64,000 nucleotides of DNA from UM-FILTER-38-24 sp041663205 (lineage in GTDB: Bacteria > Patescibacteriota > Gracilibacteria > UBA1369 > LOWO2-01-FULL-3): NCBI GenBank assembly GCA_041663205.1, contig JBAZQZ010000003.1, positions 23,644 through 87,643 on the forward strand, written 5' to 3'. The notes under the pieces are model-generated. The model searched no databases. It was given only the letters and a program-made list of their open reading frames with translations, and had not been told where the DNA came from. The translations under genes and the position numbers were made by a program. This document shows positions 38,506-48,441 of this stretch, in pieces (position 1 is the first letter of the stretch; each line of letters opens with the position of its first letter).

Positions 38506-39570
38506 TTATTTTCCGTCCGGATATTTGACGGAGATGTATCCTTGTTTGTCCGTTTTGCATTGGTTTTCCGGTAATTTGAAATTTGGACAGATCGATTTGT
38601 AAGCGCTCAGTTTGTAGGGTGTTTTTATCCAGACGTATTTGCCTTCTTTTTTTTCAATTTGTCCGTCGATTCCGATTTCCACTTTTCCGATTTGCGTGTC
38701 GATGATGTATGCCGGATTTATCCTTCCTGAAGCTCTTGCGCCTCTGAAATATTTTTTGATTTCGATCCCTTTTTGGATGGATGTTCTGAAATGTTCCGCG
38801 CTTTTTAGCGGGTCGCAATGATATAAACAATAAATTTCCACGCCCAAGAGATGCAATTTTCTGAATAAATTTTCCAGAATTTTCGGGTTGTCGTTTATGC
38901 CTTTCAGAAGCACCGTTTGGTTGTAGATTTTGATCGGCGAGTTTGTCAGTTTTGTTATTGCGATTATTGATTGCGGAGTGATTTCGTCGGGATGATTGAA
39001 GTGCACGGCGATTTCTATCGGTTTCATTTTTGTAAAATTGTGATATTTGAGGAGCATATTTATCAAATTGTCCGTGATTTTTTTCGGGTCAAGCATGGGG
39101 GAGCGCGTCCCTATGCGGATATTTTGTATGTGTGGGATTTTTCTCAGATTTTTTAAAATGTATTCCAGTCGTTTTAAATCCATGAGCGGGTCGCCGCCGG
39201 TGATCAGAATTTCTTTTAGTCTTGTGTCTTTTTTGATGTAGGAAAGCGCTTTGTCGATGTTTTCGCGGCTCATTGGCGGTGAATTTTTGTAGAATTTTCG
39301 GAAACAAAAACGACAATATGCGGGACATTGATTCGTCGGCATGATGATACATCGGTCGATGTACATTCTTTCAAGTCCTTCTATTCCCGTTTCTATGATC
39401 CCCAAAAATGGCTTTTCGCAGCCGCTACCTTTGAGTTCTTTTGTGTCGGGAAGAAATTGTTTTGCGACGGCTGGAGATTTTTTTGACAATTTCAAAATGT
39501 GGTCGGTCAATCTGACCGGCATCGTATCGAGTATTTTTTTCGCTATATCTTTGATTTGGCTTATTGCCAT
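38506..39570 (-). CDS. Radical-SAM lysine 2,3-aminomutase (EpmB/KamA family)
   Basis: 354 residues. The radical-SAM cluster motif CxxxCxxC is at Cys82, Cys86 and Cys89 (CPAYCRFCF). ITGGDPLM, the RIGTRSPML strand, HFNHPDEIT and NQTVLLKGINDN are typical of lysine 2,3-aminomutases. The sequence ARASGRINPAYIID near the C-terminus is KamA-like, so free beta-lysine production is also possible. With efp and epmA nearby, supplying beta-lysine for EF-P is the simplest role (inferred). A TTGACG box lies just upstream. Confidence 0.87.
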   Translation of the reverse strand: MAISQIKDIAKKILDTMPVRLTDHILKLSKKSPAVAKQFLPDTKELKGSGCEKPFLGIIETGIEGLERMYIDRCIIMPTNQCPAYCRFCFRKFYKNSPPMSRENIDKALSYIKKDTRLKEILITGGDPLMDLKRLEYILKNLRKIPHIQNIRIGTRSPMLDPKKITDNLINMLLKYHNFTKMKPIEIAVHFNHPDEITPQSIIAITKLTNSPIKIYNQTVLLKGINDNPKILENLFRKLHLLGVEIYCLYHCDPLKSAEHFRTSIQKGIEIKKYFRGARASGRINPAYIIDTQIGKVEIGIDGQIEKKEGKYVWIKTPYKLSAYKSICPNFKLPENQCKTDKQGYISVKYPDGK

Positions 39571-39636
39571 GTGACGATATTCTCACACTATTTCTCGTTT
39601 CGTCAAGCAAAGTGAAGGGAAAATAGAGTGGTTTTA

Positions 39637-39645
39637 TGGTATAAT
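39637..39645 (+). promoter_or_regulatory. Extended -10 promoter of the giant gene
   Basis: TGG-TATAAT (TATAAT at 39640-39645), 27 bp before the ATG. No good -35 is seen, consistent with an extended -10 promoter. The minus-strand aminomutase promoter overlaps the same 100-bp gap. Confidence 0.6.
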
Positions 39646-39671
39646 TCTTAGATTAATTTTTATTACGGATC

Positions 39672-42600
39672 ATGGGGGAATTGGAGTCACATAAGGGCAA
39701 AGAAGGGGAAAAACGGGTACCTGAAAAAAAGGCGGAAAATCCCGGACTTGGTGCGCGCCAAAATTTGGGGGCTGAGGTTGCTGATATTCTTGTGACTCCG
39801 AAAGTGCCGGTAGGGCCGGAGCAAGCGGAAAAGTCAAAGTTTGAAGAATATTTGGAGAAAATCGGGGATGAATTTCGCGGTATCGGGGTTGAATTTGATG
39901 TGAATGCTTATCGGGGTGCTTATCATATGTTTGGAGAGAAGGGCAAAAAGTTGTCGCCTGAGATGCTTTATGGCAGGATTGAGCCGTTTTTCAGGTTTGG
40001 AAGGTCGTCGCCGGTTGCAAAATCGAAACTTTATGAGGAGAGAAATACTGTGCTTTCAATTTTGGAACTTTATATGCTTGGTAAAGCTCGGGAGGCCGAT
40101 AGTGCGATTTCAAAACTACTTGCGGATTTGGATGCGAAAATTTTGATGGATGGGTTGCAGACGACTGTCGGAATCAAATTTAACAATGCTCAGGTGGTGG
40201 AGTTTCTGTCTCTGCTGAAAGCCAATAAAATAACTTTGGCGGAGGCGAATAAATATGTCGTGGAAATTAAAAAACTTTCTCCGGAAAATTTTAAAGAATT
40301 AAAAAAATATAAAGATTTGCTTGCGGATAATTTGGTTGTGGTGATGTTGAGTTTGAAAGCCGGCGGAGCTTCTGCAAGAGAATTTGCGAAAGGGCAAATG
40401 GAAATTTCGGTGAGATATACGAGGGAATTTGTGGCCAACAGAAATGAGATTGTGAAAAATCAGACGGCCAAAAAGAGATTTGAGAGAAAAATAGATGAGT
40501 ATAAAAAGGCTCATGGAAGCGCGGGACTCAGCGACGAGTTGGCAAAAGATGAGGCCGGGCTTGCGGAGGCTTTGCATAATATTTCGTATTTTGAAATGAA
40601 GCGGGCGCTTAGTGTTTGCAAAAGTGAAGTGGCGTATGCGTGTTTGAAAAAATCAAAATCGGAAACGGAGGAGGTTTTTTCCGCGAAGGATAGCGGTGAG
40701 ATTGAAAAGCTGTGTGCCAAATATGCGGTTCAATTGCCGGCGAGTCTTGGTGTTTTGAAAAACGCGGAGGCGGAATTTTCGGCAAAGAGTTTGGACGAAT
40801 ATATCGCCAGAGAAACCGGAAATTATTCCGCGGTGATAGATGCTTATGATAAATTTTATAAAACCGGAAAAGTTGAGGGAGCACAGAAGGAAGCGATTTT
40901 GAGCAGGCTTGCTTTTGAAAGCGATAAGTTGGTAGATCTTTCAAACGGGCTTACTGAAAGGATAGACAAAGAGGCGGTGTATTTTGAGGATTTATTGCAG
41001 AGGCATGAGGATATTTCCAAAGTGCCGGCGAAGGACAGGAGAAAAGTCGCGATCAGGTTGCAGGGTTATTTACAGCTGTTAAATCAGCATATCTCCATTC
41101 AGGGGAAATTGCTTTCAATTGCGGCGACGTATGACACTTTGGGTGCTCGTCCGCAAAAAATCGCGGGGGATACGGAAACAAGATCTTGGGAAAAAGTGGT
41201 GACTGAGACGAGAGAGGAGGCGGACAGTTCAAAAAATGAATCGGAAACAGTTGCCCGGTTTTTACAGATTAAAGAATACAAAAGCCTTGATTTGAATATG
41301 GCTTCATTGTCACCTCTTCTTCTTTCTTTACTTAAAAAAGAAAGTGCCGAAATGGATAAAAAATATGGCGGGATAATGGACGGGGTGACCAAGCATTTTG
41401 AAAATTTGGGCGGTGTAATGGGGGAATTTGATAAAGCTTCGGCTGACCCGAATTGGGCGGAGGAACACGGGACAAAGCTTGTAAGAATATTTAAAAAAGG
41501 GGCGGAGGCTTATGACAAAATTATTCCTGAAGTTAAGGCCACAAGAGCTAAATTTCAGGAAATGCACCGAGATTTATTTTTGGAACTTTCCAAGGTTAAA
41601 AATGAAGACAGTGAGATGTTCAGGCTTCATCCTCAACTTAGAGATTTGTATTTAATGGTTTTAAAAAACGCTTTGGAAACTGTTGATACGATACTGACAA
41701 ATGACAATTCTCCGATTTCAATTCAGCAACTTAAAAGGCTTGAATTTGCTAAAAAAGATTTTAACGAGAAGGAGGCGCAATATCATAACGGGACACTGAA
41801 AGACATAGCGGTATTTGGCGTATTGATGGCGACTTCAATTGGAGGAGGATTGGTCGGTGCAAGAATATTAGCAAAATTAATAAATGTGTCCTCAAAATTT
41901 TTATTGCCTGCCGAGGTTTTGGCCGAAGGTGCGACCGGAGCAAGGGTGGTATCTGCCGTGTCAAAGCTTTTGGTTCCTGCCGGGATGGCCGGTGGAGGAG
42001 TTCTCGGATCAAGGGTAGGAATGGAATTGACCAATTTGGCCGGATTGAGCGATTTTAAACGTGAGGATATTTGGGATCCCGCTCAAATGAGAAAAGATTT
42101 TTATTGGGGATACGGGCTGTCGCTCGGTACTGTTTTTGCCGCGAGTGTAGCTGTTAAAGGGCTTAAGGCTGCGAGTGTGTCAAGATTGGGTGTCGGAGCA
42201 AAGGCATTAAAAAACCCTCTTCAAAGAGCGGTGTCGCCGGTTCCCGGCATTGCGTCTTATGCTTTGAAAGGAATTGAAGGGGCGCAGAAAATATTGTCGC
42301 CACTTGAAATAGCGGTTGCGAATCCAAAAGCCGTGTTGTCTAATTTCGGAGTGCAATTTGCAAAAGAAACCGTGGAGGAAACTTTGGAGGAAGGAGTTGA
42401 TAGGGCTCATCCGGTACTCGGTTTTCTCGCAAGTCTTATCAACGCTTCGGATGGAACAAATCTTCGTTTGAATATGGCCGGAGTGGATGCGAAAAAAGTT
42501 GGGTTGAGCATTGATGGAAAGAAAATTGTTTACAATGCCAAAACTCCTGAAAAATTTATCGCGGATTTAAAATCACAATTTGAGGGAAGAGAAGGTTCGT

Positions 42601-45600
42601 CTTTTGATGCAACTGTCGCTGAAGACGGGACTGTGAAACTTTCAATTTACGGAAAAACTTTGCACCAGAGTATCGCGGAGGTGAAGGTGTATCCGAGGAG
42701 TGAGGCGGCGGTTAAAGCGGCGGAGAGAGCGGAGGTGGCGGCGGAGAGAGCGGAGATGGAATGGACTGTGCCGGAAAATCTTCTGCTAGAGGACGAAGTG
42801 GTTCAGATTCTTGATGAAGTCCGTTCTTTATATGAAAAAGATGTAAAAGGTTTTAGCAGATTTTATTCTTTGGTTTCGGGTCTTAGTCCGGAGCATTTGG
42901 GGTATGTATTGTTGTTTGTCAGGTCGGGACGTCCGATATATGAGAATAATGTTCCAATGTTTGAGGAGTATGTCAAATTTTTGGTTGGACGTGCGGCTCT
43001 TGATTTCGAGGAGTATATGGATCGGCAGATATTTCGGGAGATTATGAGGCATAAGGCTGGTTCTGTTAATGATGGTTCTGTTGAAGATGTTAAACCTCTT
43101 ATTTCAGCCAAGGAGGTTTATGGGGATGATTTGGAAAAGTTCAGAGCGTTTTTGAGTGTCGCCGGGAATTATGGGGAGGTTGAAACTCTTCGTTTGGTGA
43201 AAGTTTTCTATAAAGAAAACCCCGAAATGTTTTTTGCAATTGCTAAAATACTGAAAGACTATGGTTCCTTTGTTGTGGTGTCTCTTGTCCATGAAGGAAG
43301 TCTTTGCGAAGATGACATAGCTGTGTTTCGCGAGTTCGTAAGGGTTATTACCACCAGTCGGGATGCAGCTGATGCTGTCCGTAATATAGGTGTTCTTTCT
43401 GTGGCGATTAAGCTTTATTCAAGTCTTAATAATGTTCCCGTTTCGTCAAAGTACGATCATGCTCTTTTTGAGGTATTGCGTCAGGGGGCTTGGTTGTTTG
43501 ATGGCAGTTTCCATAGTTTCGCAGAGTCATATCTTGTTTTTCGTAAGCAATATGAAGGGAAACAGAGCGAGGAGACAATTTTGAAAAGTTATCTTAAGTT
43601 AAGGGTTTTCACGAATGGGAATGTCCGGAATGATTATCCTCGTGTCGTAGGACTTTTTCCGGAATATGATCTTTCAAATGGTGTCACCGAGGATAATTGG
43701 CAGTTTGTTCTTTTTGCTTATAGTCGCTTGGATTGGGGGGAGGCCGGGTCTTCGTTGGAATTTGACAATCAAGTTCGGGCGCTTATGGATTCCTCGAAAA
43801 ATTTTATTCTTGATCGGTTGATCGGGTTGAGGGACCGTGTGCTTGCAAAGGGGTGGGGTGATTTGACTCCTCAGGAAGTGACTCTGCTTACTTCTGTGTA
43901 CAGTGTGTCGAATTATAAGGTAATTGAATCTACGATCGGATTTATTTTGTATTTTGCTCCTTCTTCTTCTTCGGATTCTTTTGAACGGAGAGTTGAGGGG
44001 GGATTTAATGAGACTGTCAGGGGAAAATCTCAATCGCTTTTGCGTAAATTTGCCCAGAGGGATAGGACGAATCATGCGAAAAACATTAATTATACTCATT
44101 CTGACGTTGCTTCGTTTTATGAAAAGTTCGGTCTTATAGTAAGATGCGATACGAGGTTGCTTTCGTCCACCGTAAGTACGTTTGATGCTCTTCAGGTGGA
44201 TAGGGAAAATTACGCATTAATGCATGGTGGTGTTACGCAGGGAGTAGTGTCTCTTCTTTCGGTTGCTTCCGGTAGTGTCAAAACTTATCTGCCTCGTGTT
44301 CAGTCATTGATGGACGATCTTGCGGTTAAAATTTCGGAGACCGATGATGTTGCTCAACAAAGGGTTATTCTTCAGGAATGCAATGCTCAAATTACGCATA
44401 TGTTAAGCAGTTTCTTGGAAGAAGGAATGGGTTTAAAAGATCTTCCTCCAATTACGGCGGAAATGATGGAACGGATTACTCCGTTTATAACTTATCTTGC
44501 AAATATCTCTAATGCAAATCAGGAAAAGCGACTAATACTCTCGTTTTTTATTTCTCTTCAAATTTTTGGGAAGTGGGATGCGTTTAAACGCGGGGAGGAG
44601 ATAGATTTGTCCGCTCATTTATCTGATGAGAATGCGGCAAAAATACGGGATTATCTCTCAAAAAGAGCGGCGTATGATATTTTTGTCGGGTTTGATCAGT
44701 CATTTTTTGTGAAGCTTAATGAATCAACTGAAGCCGTCATGGTTGGTGAGAGTGGAGGCATTGTCGATATACTTGGAGAGATAGATCGCCATGCGCCTGA
44801 CCTAAAAGATCCTGATAATTTTAGTGAAACGGAACGTCATTTGTTTGCCGTTGTTCAGAGATTCGGGTCTAAAAAAGTTGGGAAGGCTCTTTCCATGCGC
44901 TTTAGGGACGCAAGTTATTCTGATGAAGTTATAGAGGCGCTTGGTCCTATTGATAATGAAAAAGAGACTCTGCCGGTATTGCAAAAAGTTGCTCGTATCT
45001 TTGGATCTCTCTTGAAATTTCAGGGGGTTGTTGAGGCGGCGGATATCAGCGGGCATGTTCGTCGGCTTGAAGATGCACTTACTCCGTCTTCTCAGGTTAT
45101 TGCTGTTTTTCAGAAAATAGATGTGGAGATGAGTAGTGGTTCTGGGGCTAAACCGATTAGTGATGATATTGAATATCTTGAATCTATTCTCAATAAAAAG
45201 CGGAATGAGATTACGGAGGAAGAATATAATACTGCAAAAGGGTATTTGGATGGAGTGAGGAAAACTACGATGGAGCTTTATGTCGTTAAGGATGCAATTG
45301 TAAAGGAGTTTTCATTGCTTGATGAAGCGAGTACAAAAACAAGTGAATTGAGTGATAGATTTAAGTCGCGACTGAGTATTTTTCGTGGGATTCTTGTAGT
45401 CGAGGCCGGTGAGAAGGCTATAACTTTACGTAGTACTATGACCGGCAATCTTGATGATGCTATTGCGCATATTCGCCAGTGCTTGGCCTGTAAGGCAAAG
45501 GAGGTAAATAATGATACTAATCTTACCTTTGGTGATAGAAATCGATTTTTTATTGTTACTCGTGAGTTTAATATGAGTCCATCTCAAAGTTTATCTGATG

Positions 45601-48074
45601 AAATTGTTACCGTTCTGGAGACGGAAGGAGAGGATGGTAAAAAAAGATTTTCTTTTGTCATGGATAATGTTTATGGAGTTCGTTCTCCTGATATCCTTGT
45701 AACGAATGTTTTGGCTGTTTTGAAAAAACTGAGGTCAATCAGGAGGGTGGCAGGGGCACAATCAATAGATATATTTGTTACAGACGCAGCTCTTAATAGT
45801 TGTGGATTGACTCTTCAACATTTGCAAGAAAAAATTCAAAAGGAATTTGGGAGAGTTTCGTTACGTGAGACAACAAGGGCTGTTACAGTTGCTCCGTCGG
45901 CAAGCGGGGATGGGCATTATGAAATTGGTGGTGGATTTAATGGGAGAGTCTCAGCCGTTACCGGTTTTGACGGGACGGTTAGCGGTGTTACCGGGAATGT
46001 CGGAGGGATTGCAATTTCTTTGCCAACGGAAGTGAGGTTGCAGGCGCAAGCGCCAAAGCTTTCCGAGGCCAAGGGGTTGGATGGAGGACCGGATAGAGAA
46101 CCCAAGAATGAACAGGAACTTTCCGCTGAAAGAAGTCAGGCGCTTGGGCTTGCCGAGGCGATAGAAGATCCGGAGGTGAAGGAGACGGCGAAAGAAGTTG
46201 TCGGGGAGCTTTTTGGCGGGGTTGCGGGTAAGTCCAAAGAAGTGTTTATGAAGACGGTTGAAAAATTCAGATCCATCAGTGCTTATTTGAAAGCCAATGC
46301 CAAGGAATTGGCCGGAATTTTTGATAGAAAATTTCGGGAGAGCGGGATGTCTTTGGGCATGTCGGGAGCGCAGGTTCTTCAGATAATTTATGATACTGCG
46401 GCGGAATTTTTCGGGGGGAAACCCGGTTCGCGCAAGGTGGAAGCTCGCAAGGCTTCCGCTCGCGAGGCTGAAGCCCGAAAAGCTGAAGCGCGAAGAGTGG
46501 AACAAATTTCAAAATTGAAAAAGTTGGAAGGTTTGACGGACGGCGAGGTTGAAATGCTTGTGCAACTTTTCCCCGACGGAATAGAGGTTTCACATTTTGA
46601 ACAAGGGAATACGGGAAATTGTTATTTATTGTCTTTTTTGCATTCTTTGAAAAGGCATCCGATAGCCCCTTATCTTTTTGCGCGGATGATAAAGCCCGTT
46701 GAGGGGGGATGGGAAGTGAAATTTCCCGAAGAACAAAATCCTATATTCGTGCCGGCTGAGAAGGTGGACGGGAAAGAAGAATGGGATCCGAAAGAGGGGA
46801 AAAAGGTGTTTAAAAAAACCGTGCAGGGGCAATTGGGTGATAAAATTTTGGTTGTTGCTCATGCGAAATGGAGAACCGCCAGGGCTCTTTCGTATGTGCC
46901 GGGGCGGACTATGGCTTTGTCGGAAGGTGGATTTTCCACTGAGCCTATGCGACTTTTTTTGGGGAGATATGCTTTTGATATACATTCTCTTGAAGAGGGG
47001 GATTATCGTTTGTCTTTTAACGAGAAACCGGCTGCTCGCGCCAGGGCTTTGGAATTTCTGAAGTATTTTTCTTCCAATCCGAGCGCGTATATATTGACCG
47101 CTTCTCCTCCGGTAAGGCCCACTCCGTATGCCAAATATACCGAAGGTGAATTTCGACAGGTTAAGTATTATATGGATTCGGAGTACAGGTTTGTTCAACA
47201 ACATTCGTATTCCATTGTTGCTGTTGATGATCAAAAAAGAACGGTTACCATTGCGAATCCGCACGATACAAAAGGGAAAGAATATACTCTTGGTTATGAT
47301 GAGTTTTTTGATTATTTCCAGGATATTGATGTTGCCGAATTCGGGGATGGGAAAACGCGCGGGCTGGATTTTATTTATGGTTCTTATGTCGAAGGAAAAT
47401 TGGGAATGCTTCTTCTTCCGGATGTCGCGACCAAGTTTGATGCCGAAACCGGTCTTGATATAAAATTGGGGAGAAGGACTGTTGTTCCTTGTACATTAAG
47501 GGCGGACGGGTCGTTGTTTTTGGATTTGAAAGATGCTACGGGATTTCCCGGAGGGCTTGTACTTAAGCCCGGGCAGGAACGTGTATTGGGAGCGGAAGAG
47601 TTTCCTACGATGCCGGGGACTGTGTCCGGCAGACATGTTAAAGTAAAGAATTTGGGGAACGGATTTTTTACGGTTACGGATTTGAAATCCACGAATGGGA
47701 CGGTTGTCAGCCCCAATGCTTCCAGTGAAATATTGATTAAACCCGGGGAAATAAATGAGAGACTTCAGCCAAATGTTGCTGTGAGATATAACGTCGGGGA
47801 AGGGCTTACCATGAGATTGGGGTTAACTCCTGTCCCTGTTGTTTCTCGTGAAGGTGGTGTTTTGTTTTTGGATATGAAGTATGCTATGGGCATCAGAGGT
47901 GGATTGGCGCTCAGGGCCGGAGAAGAATTTGTGTTGGGGAAGGAGACATTTGATCGATTGCCCGATACCGTGTCCGGCAGACATGTTAAAATAAAAAATC
48001 TTGGAAATGGAGCTTTTGCCCTAACGGACTTGAATTCCACCAATGGCACTTATGTCGTGCACAATAATTATTAA
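39672..48074 (+). CDS. Giant protein with calpain-like protease site and tandem FHA domains
   Basis: 2800 residues, one open frame. Residues 1-700 are mainly helical and coiled-coil. About 710-833 holds two or three hydrophobic Gly/Ala-rich segments that may insert in a membrane. A charged AERAEVAAERAE stretch is near 1020. About 1045-2080 is a long helical region with no motif I recognise. About 2253-2276 is an Ala/Arg/Glu-Lys repeat (ARKAxAR). A cysteine-protease-like domain follows: QGNTGNCYLL with Cys2317, HSYSI with His2511 and ANPHD with Asn2529, the Cys-His-Asn order of calpains (family C2). Two FHA domains end the chain, with SGRHVK at 2652 and 2768 plus LxSTNGT. FHA domains bind phosphothreonine peptides. 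No N-terminal signal peptide is seen, so location is uncertain. A role in cell-cell interaction or intracellular proteolysis triggered by phosphorylation is inferred. Confidence 0.85.
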   Translation: MGELESHKGKEGEKRVPEKKAENPGLGARQNLGAEVADILVTPKVPVGPEQAEKSKFEEYLEKIGDEFRGIGVEFDVNAYRGAYHMFGEKGKKLSPEMLYGRIEPFFRFGRSSPVAKSKLYEERNTVLSILELYMLGKAREADSAISKLLADLDAKILMDGLQTTVGIKFNNAQVVEFLSLLKANKITLAEANKYVVEIKKLSPENFKELKKYKDLLADNLVVVMLSLKAGGASAREFAKGQMEISVRYTREFVANRNEIVKNQTAKKRFERKIDEYKKAHGSAGLSDELAKDEAGLAEALHNISYFEMKRALSVCKSEVAYACLKKSKSETEEVFSAKDSGEIEKLCAKYAVQLPASLGVLKNAEAEFSAKSLDEYIARETGNYSAVIDAYDKFYKTGKVEGAQKEAILSRLAFESDKLVDLSNGLTERIDKEAVYFEDLLQRHEDISKVPAKDRRKVAIRLQGYLQLLNQHISIQGKLLSIAATYDTLGARPQKIAGDTETRSWEKVVTETREEADSSKNESETVARFLQIKEYKSLDLNMASLSPLLLSLLKKESAEMDKKYGGIMDGVTKHFENLGGVMGEFDKASADPNWAEEHGTKLVRIFKKGAEAYDKIIPEVKATRAKFQEMHRDLFLELSKVKNEDSEMFRLHPQLRDLYLMVLKNALETVDTILTNDNSPISIQQLKRLEFAKKDFNEKEAQYHNGTLKDIAVFGVLMATSIGGGLVGARILAKLINVSSKFLLPAEVLAEGATGARVVSAVSKLLVPAGMAGGGVLGSRVGMELTNLAGLSDFKREDIWDPAQMRKDFYWGYGLSLGTVFAASVAVKGLKAASVSRLGVGAKALKNPLQRAVSPVPGIASYALKGIEGAQKILSPLEIAVANPKAVLSNFGVQFAKETVEETLEEGVDRAHPVLGFLASLINASDGTNLRLNMAGVDAKKVGLSIDGKKIVYNAKTPEKFIADLKSQFEGREGSSFDATVAEDGTVKLSIYGKTLHQSIAEVKVYPRSEAAVKAAERAEVAAERAEMEWTVPENLLLEDEVVQILDEVRSLYEKDVKGFSRFYSLVSGLSPEHLGYVLLFVRSGRPIYENNVPMFEEYVKFLVGRAALDFEEYMDRQIFREIMRHKAGSVNDGSVEDVKPLISAKEVYGDDLEKFRAFLSVAGNYGEVETLRLVKVFYKENPEMFFAIAKILKDYGSFVVVSLVHEGSLCEDDIAVFREFVRVITTSRDAADAVRNIGVLSVAIKLYSSLNNVPVSSKYDHALFEVLRQGAWLFDGSFHSFAESYLVFRKQYEGKQSEETILKSYLKLRVFTNGNVRNDYPRVVGLFPEYDLSNGVTEDNWQFVLFAYSRLDWGEAGSSLEFDNQVRALMDSSKNFILDRLIGLRDRVLAKGWGDLTPQEVTLLTSVYSVSNYKVIESTIGFILYFAPSSSSDSFERRVEGGFNETVRGKSQSLLRKFAQRDRTNHAKNINYTHSDVASFYEKFGLIVRCDTRLLSSTVSTFDALQVDRENYALMHGGVTQGVVSLLSVASGSVKTYLPRVQSLMDDLAVKISETDDVAQQRVILQECNAQITHMLSSFLEEGMGLKDLPPITAEMMERITPFITYLANISNANQEKRLILSFFISLQIFGKWDAFKRGEEIDLSAHLSDENAAKIRDYLSKRAAYDIFVGFDQSFFVKLNESTEAVMVGESGGIVDILGEIDRHAPDLKDPDNFSETERHLFAVVQRFGSKKVGKALSMRFRDASYSDEVIEALGPIDNEKETLPVLQKVARIFGSLLKFQGVVEAADISGHVRRLEDALTPSSQVIAVFQKIDVEMSSGSGAKPISDDIEYLESILNKKRNEITEEEYNTAKGYLDGVRKTTMELYVVKDAIVKEFSLLDEASTKTSELSDRFKSRLSIFRGILVVEAGEKAITLRSTMTGNLDDAIAHIRQCLACKAKEVNNDTNLTFGDRNRFFIVTREFNMSPSQSLSDEIVTVLETEGEDGKKRFSFVMDNVYGVRSPDILVTNVLAVLKKLRSIRRVAGAQSIDIFVTDAALNSCGLTLQHLQEKIQKEFGRVSLRETTRAVTVAPSASGDGHYEIGGGFNGRVSAVTGFDGTVSGVTGNVGGIAISLPTEVRLQAQAPKLSEAKGLDGGPDREPKNEQELSAERSQALGLAEAIEDPEVKETAKEVVGELFGGVAGKSKEVFMKTVEKFRSISAYLKANAKELAGIFDRKFRESGMSLGMSGAQVLQIIYDTAAEFFGGKPGSRKVEARKASAREAEARKAEARRVEQISKLKKLEGLTDGEVEMLVQLFPDGIEVSHFEQGNTGNCYLLSFLHSLKRHPIAPYLFARMIKPVEGGWEVKFPEEQNPIFVPAEKVDGKEEWDPKEGKKVFKKTVQGQLGDKILVVAHAKWRTARALSYVPGRTMALSEGGFSTEPMRLFLGRYAFDIHSLEEGDYRLSFNEKPAARARALEFLKYFSSNPSAYILTASPPVRPTPYAKYTEGEFRQVKYYMDSEYRFVQQHSYSIVAVDDQKRTVTIANPHDTKGKEYTLGYDEFFDYFQDIDVAEFGDGKTRGLDFIYGSYVEGKLGMLLLPDVATKFDAETGLDIKLGRRTVVPCTLRADGSLFLDLKDATGFPGGLVLKPGQERVLGAEEFPTMPGTVSGRHVKVKNLGNGFFTVTDLKSTNGTVVSPNASSEILIKPGEINERLQPNVAVRYNVGEGLTMRLGLTPVPVVSREGGVLFLDMKYAMGIRGGLALRAGEEFVLGKETFDRLPDTVSGRHVKIKNLGNGAFALTDLNSTNGTYVVHNNY

Positions 48075-48084
48075 TTAAAAATAT

Positions 48085-48441
48085 ATGAATAATGAAACGG
48101 GGAGAAATGAAAGGGCGGACTTGAGGAGTACATTTTATGTCTATCTCGCGCAGGCGGTTTTGCCTGATCCCGAGCAGGTTTTTCAGGAAGCTTTGGGGGC
48201 GATGAATGGCTACATGGATATGGATGCTTTGTTTGGCGCGGCGTTGCCTCTTTTTCATAGGCTTGGGAAGCCACTTCCGAAAATTCCTGTGATAGTCGGG
48301 ATGTTGAATGATCCGGGAATAAGTGAAGAGTATGCCGAATATATTCTCAGGGTGCTTGTTGATACGGGAAGTGCTGAGACTTATCGCGACGAAATGTCCT
48401 CTTTGGTAGAGAGGTTCCCGAATTTAAGATCGGTTGTTTAG
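48085..48441 (+). CDS. Small hypothetical protein following the giant gene
   Basis: 118 residues starting MNNETGRNERADLRSTFYVY, helical and acidic, no recognised family. It begins 10 bp after the giant gene's stop and is likely cotranscribed, so a chaperone, inhibitor or adaptor of the giant protein is possible. Its 3' end overlaps the convergent lipoprotein gene by 4 bp. Confidence 0.65.
   Translation: MNNETGRNERADLRSTFYVYLAQAVLPDPEQVFQEALGAMNGYMDMDALFGAALPLFHRLGKPLPKIPVIVGMLNDPGISEEYAEYILRVLVDTGSAETYRDEMSSLVERFPNLRSVV

Noticed and set aside
38506..39570. Spore photoproduct lyase or other radical-SAM enzyme
   Set aside because: Motifs HFNHPDEIT and NQTVLLKGINDN match lysine 2,3-aminomutases specifically.
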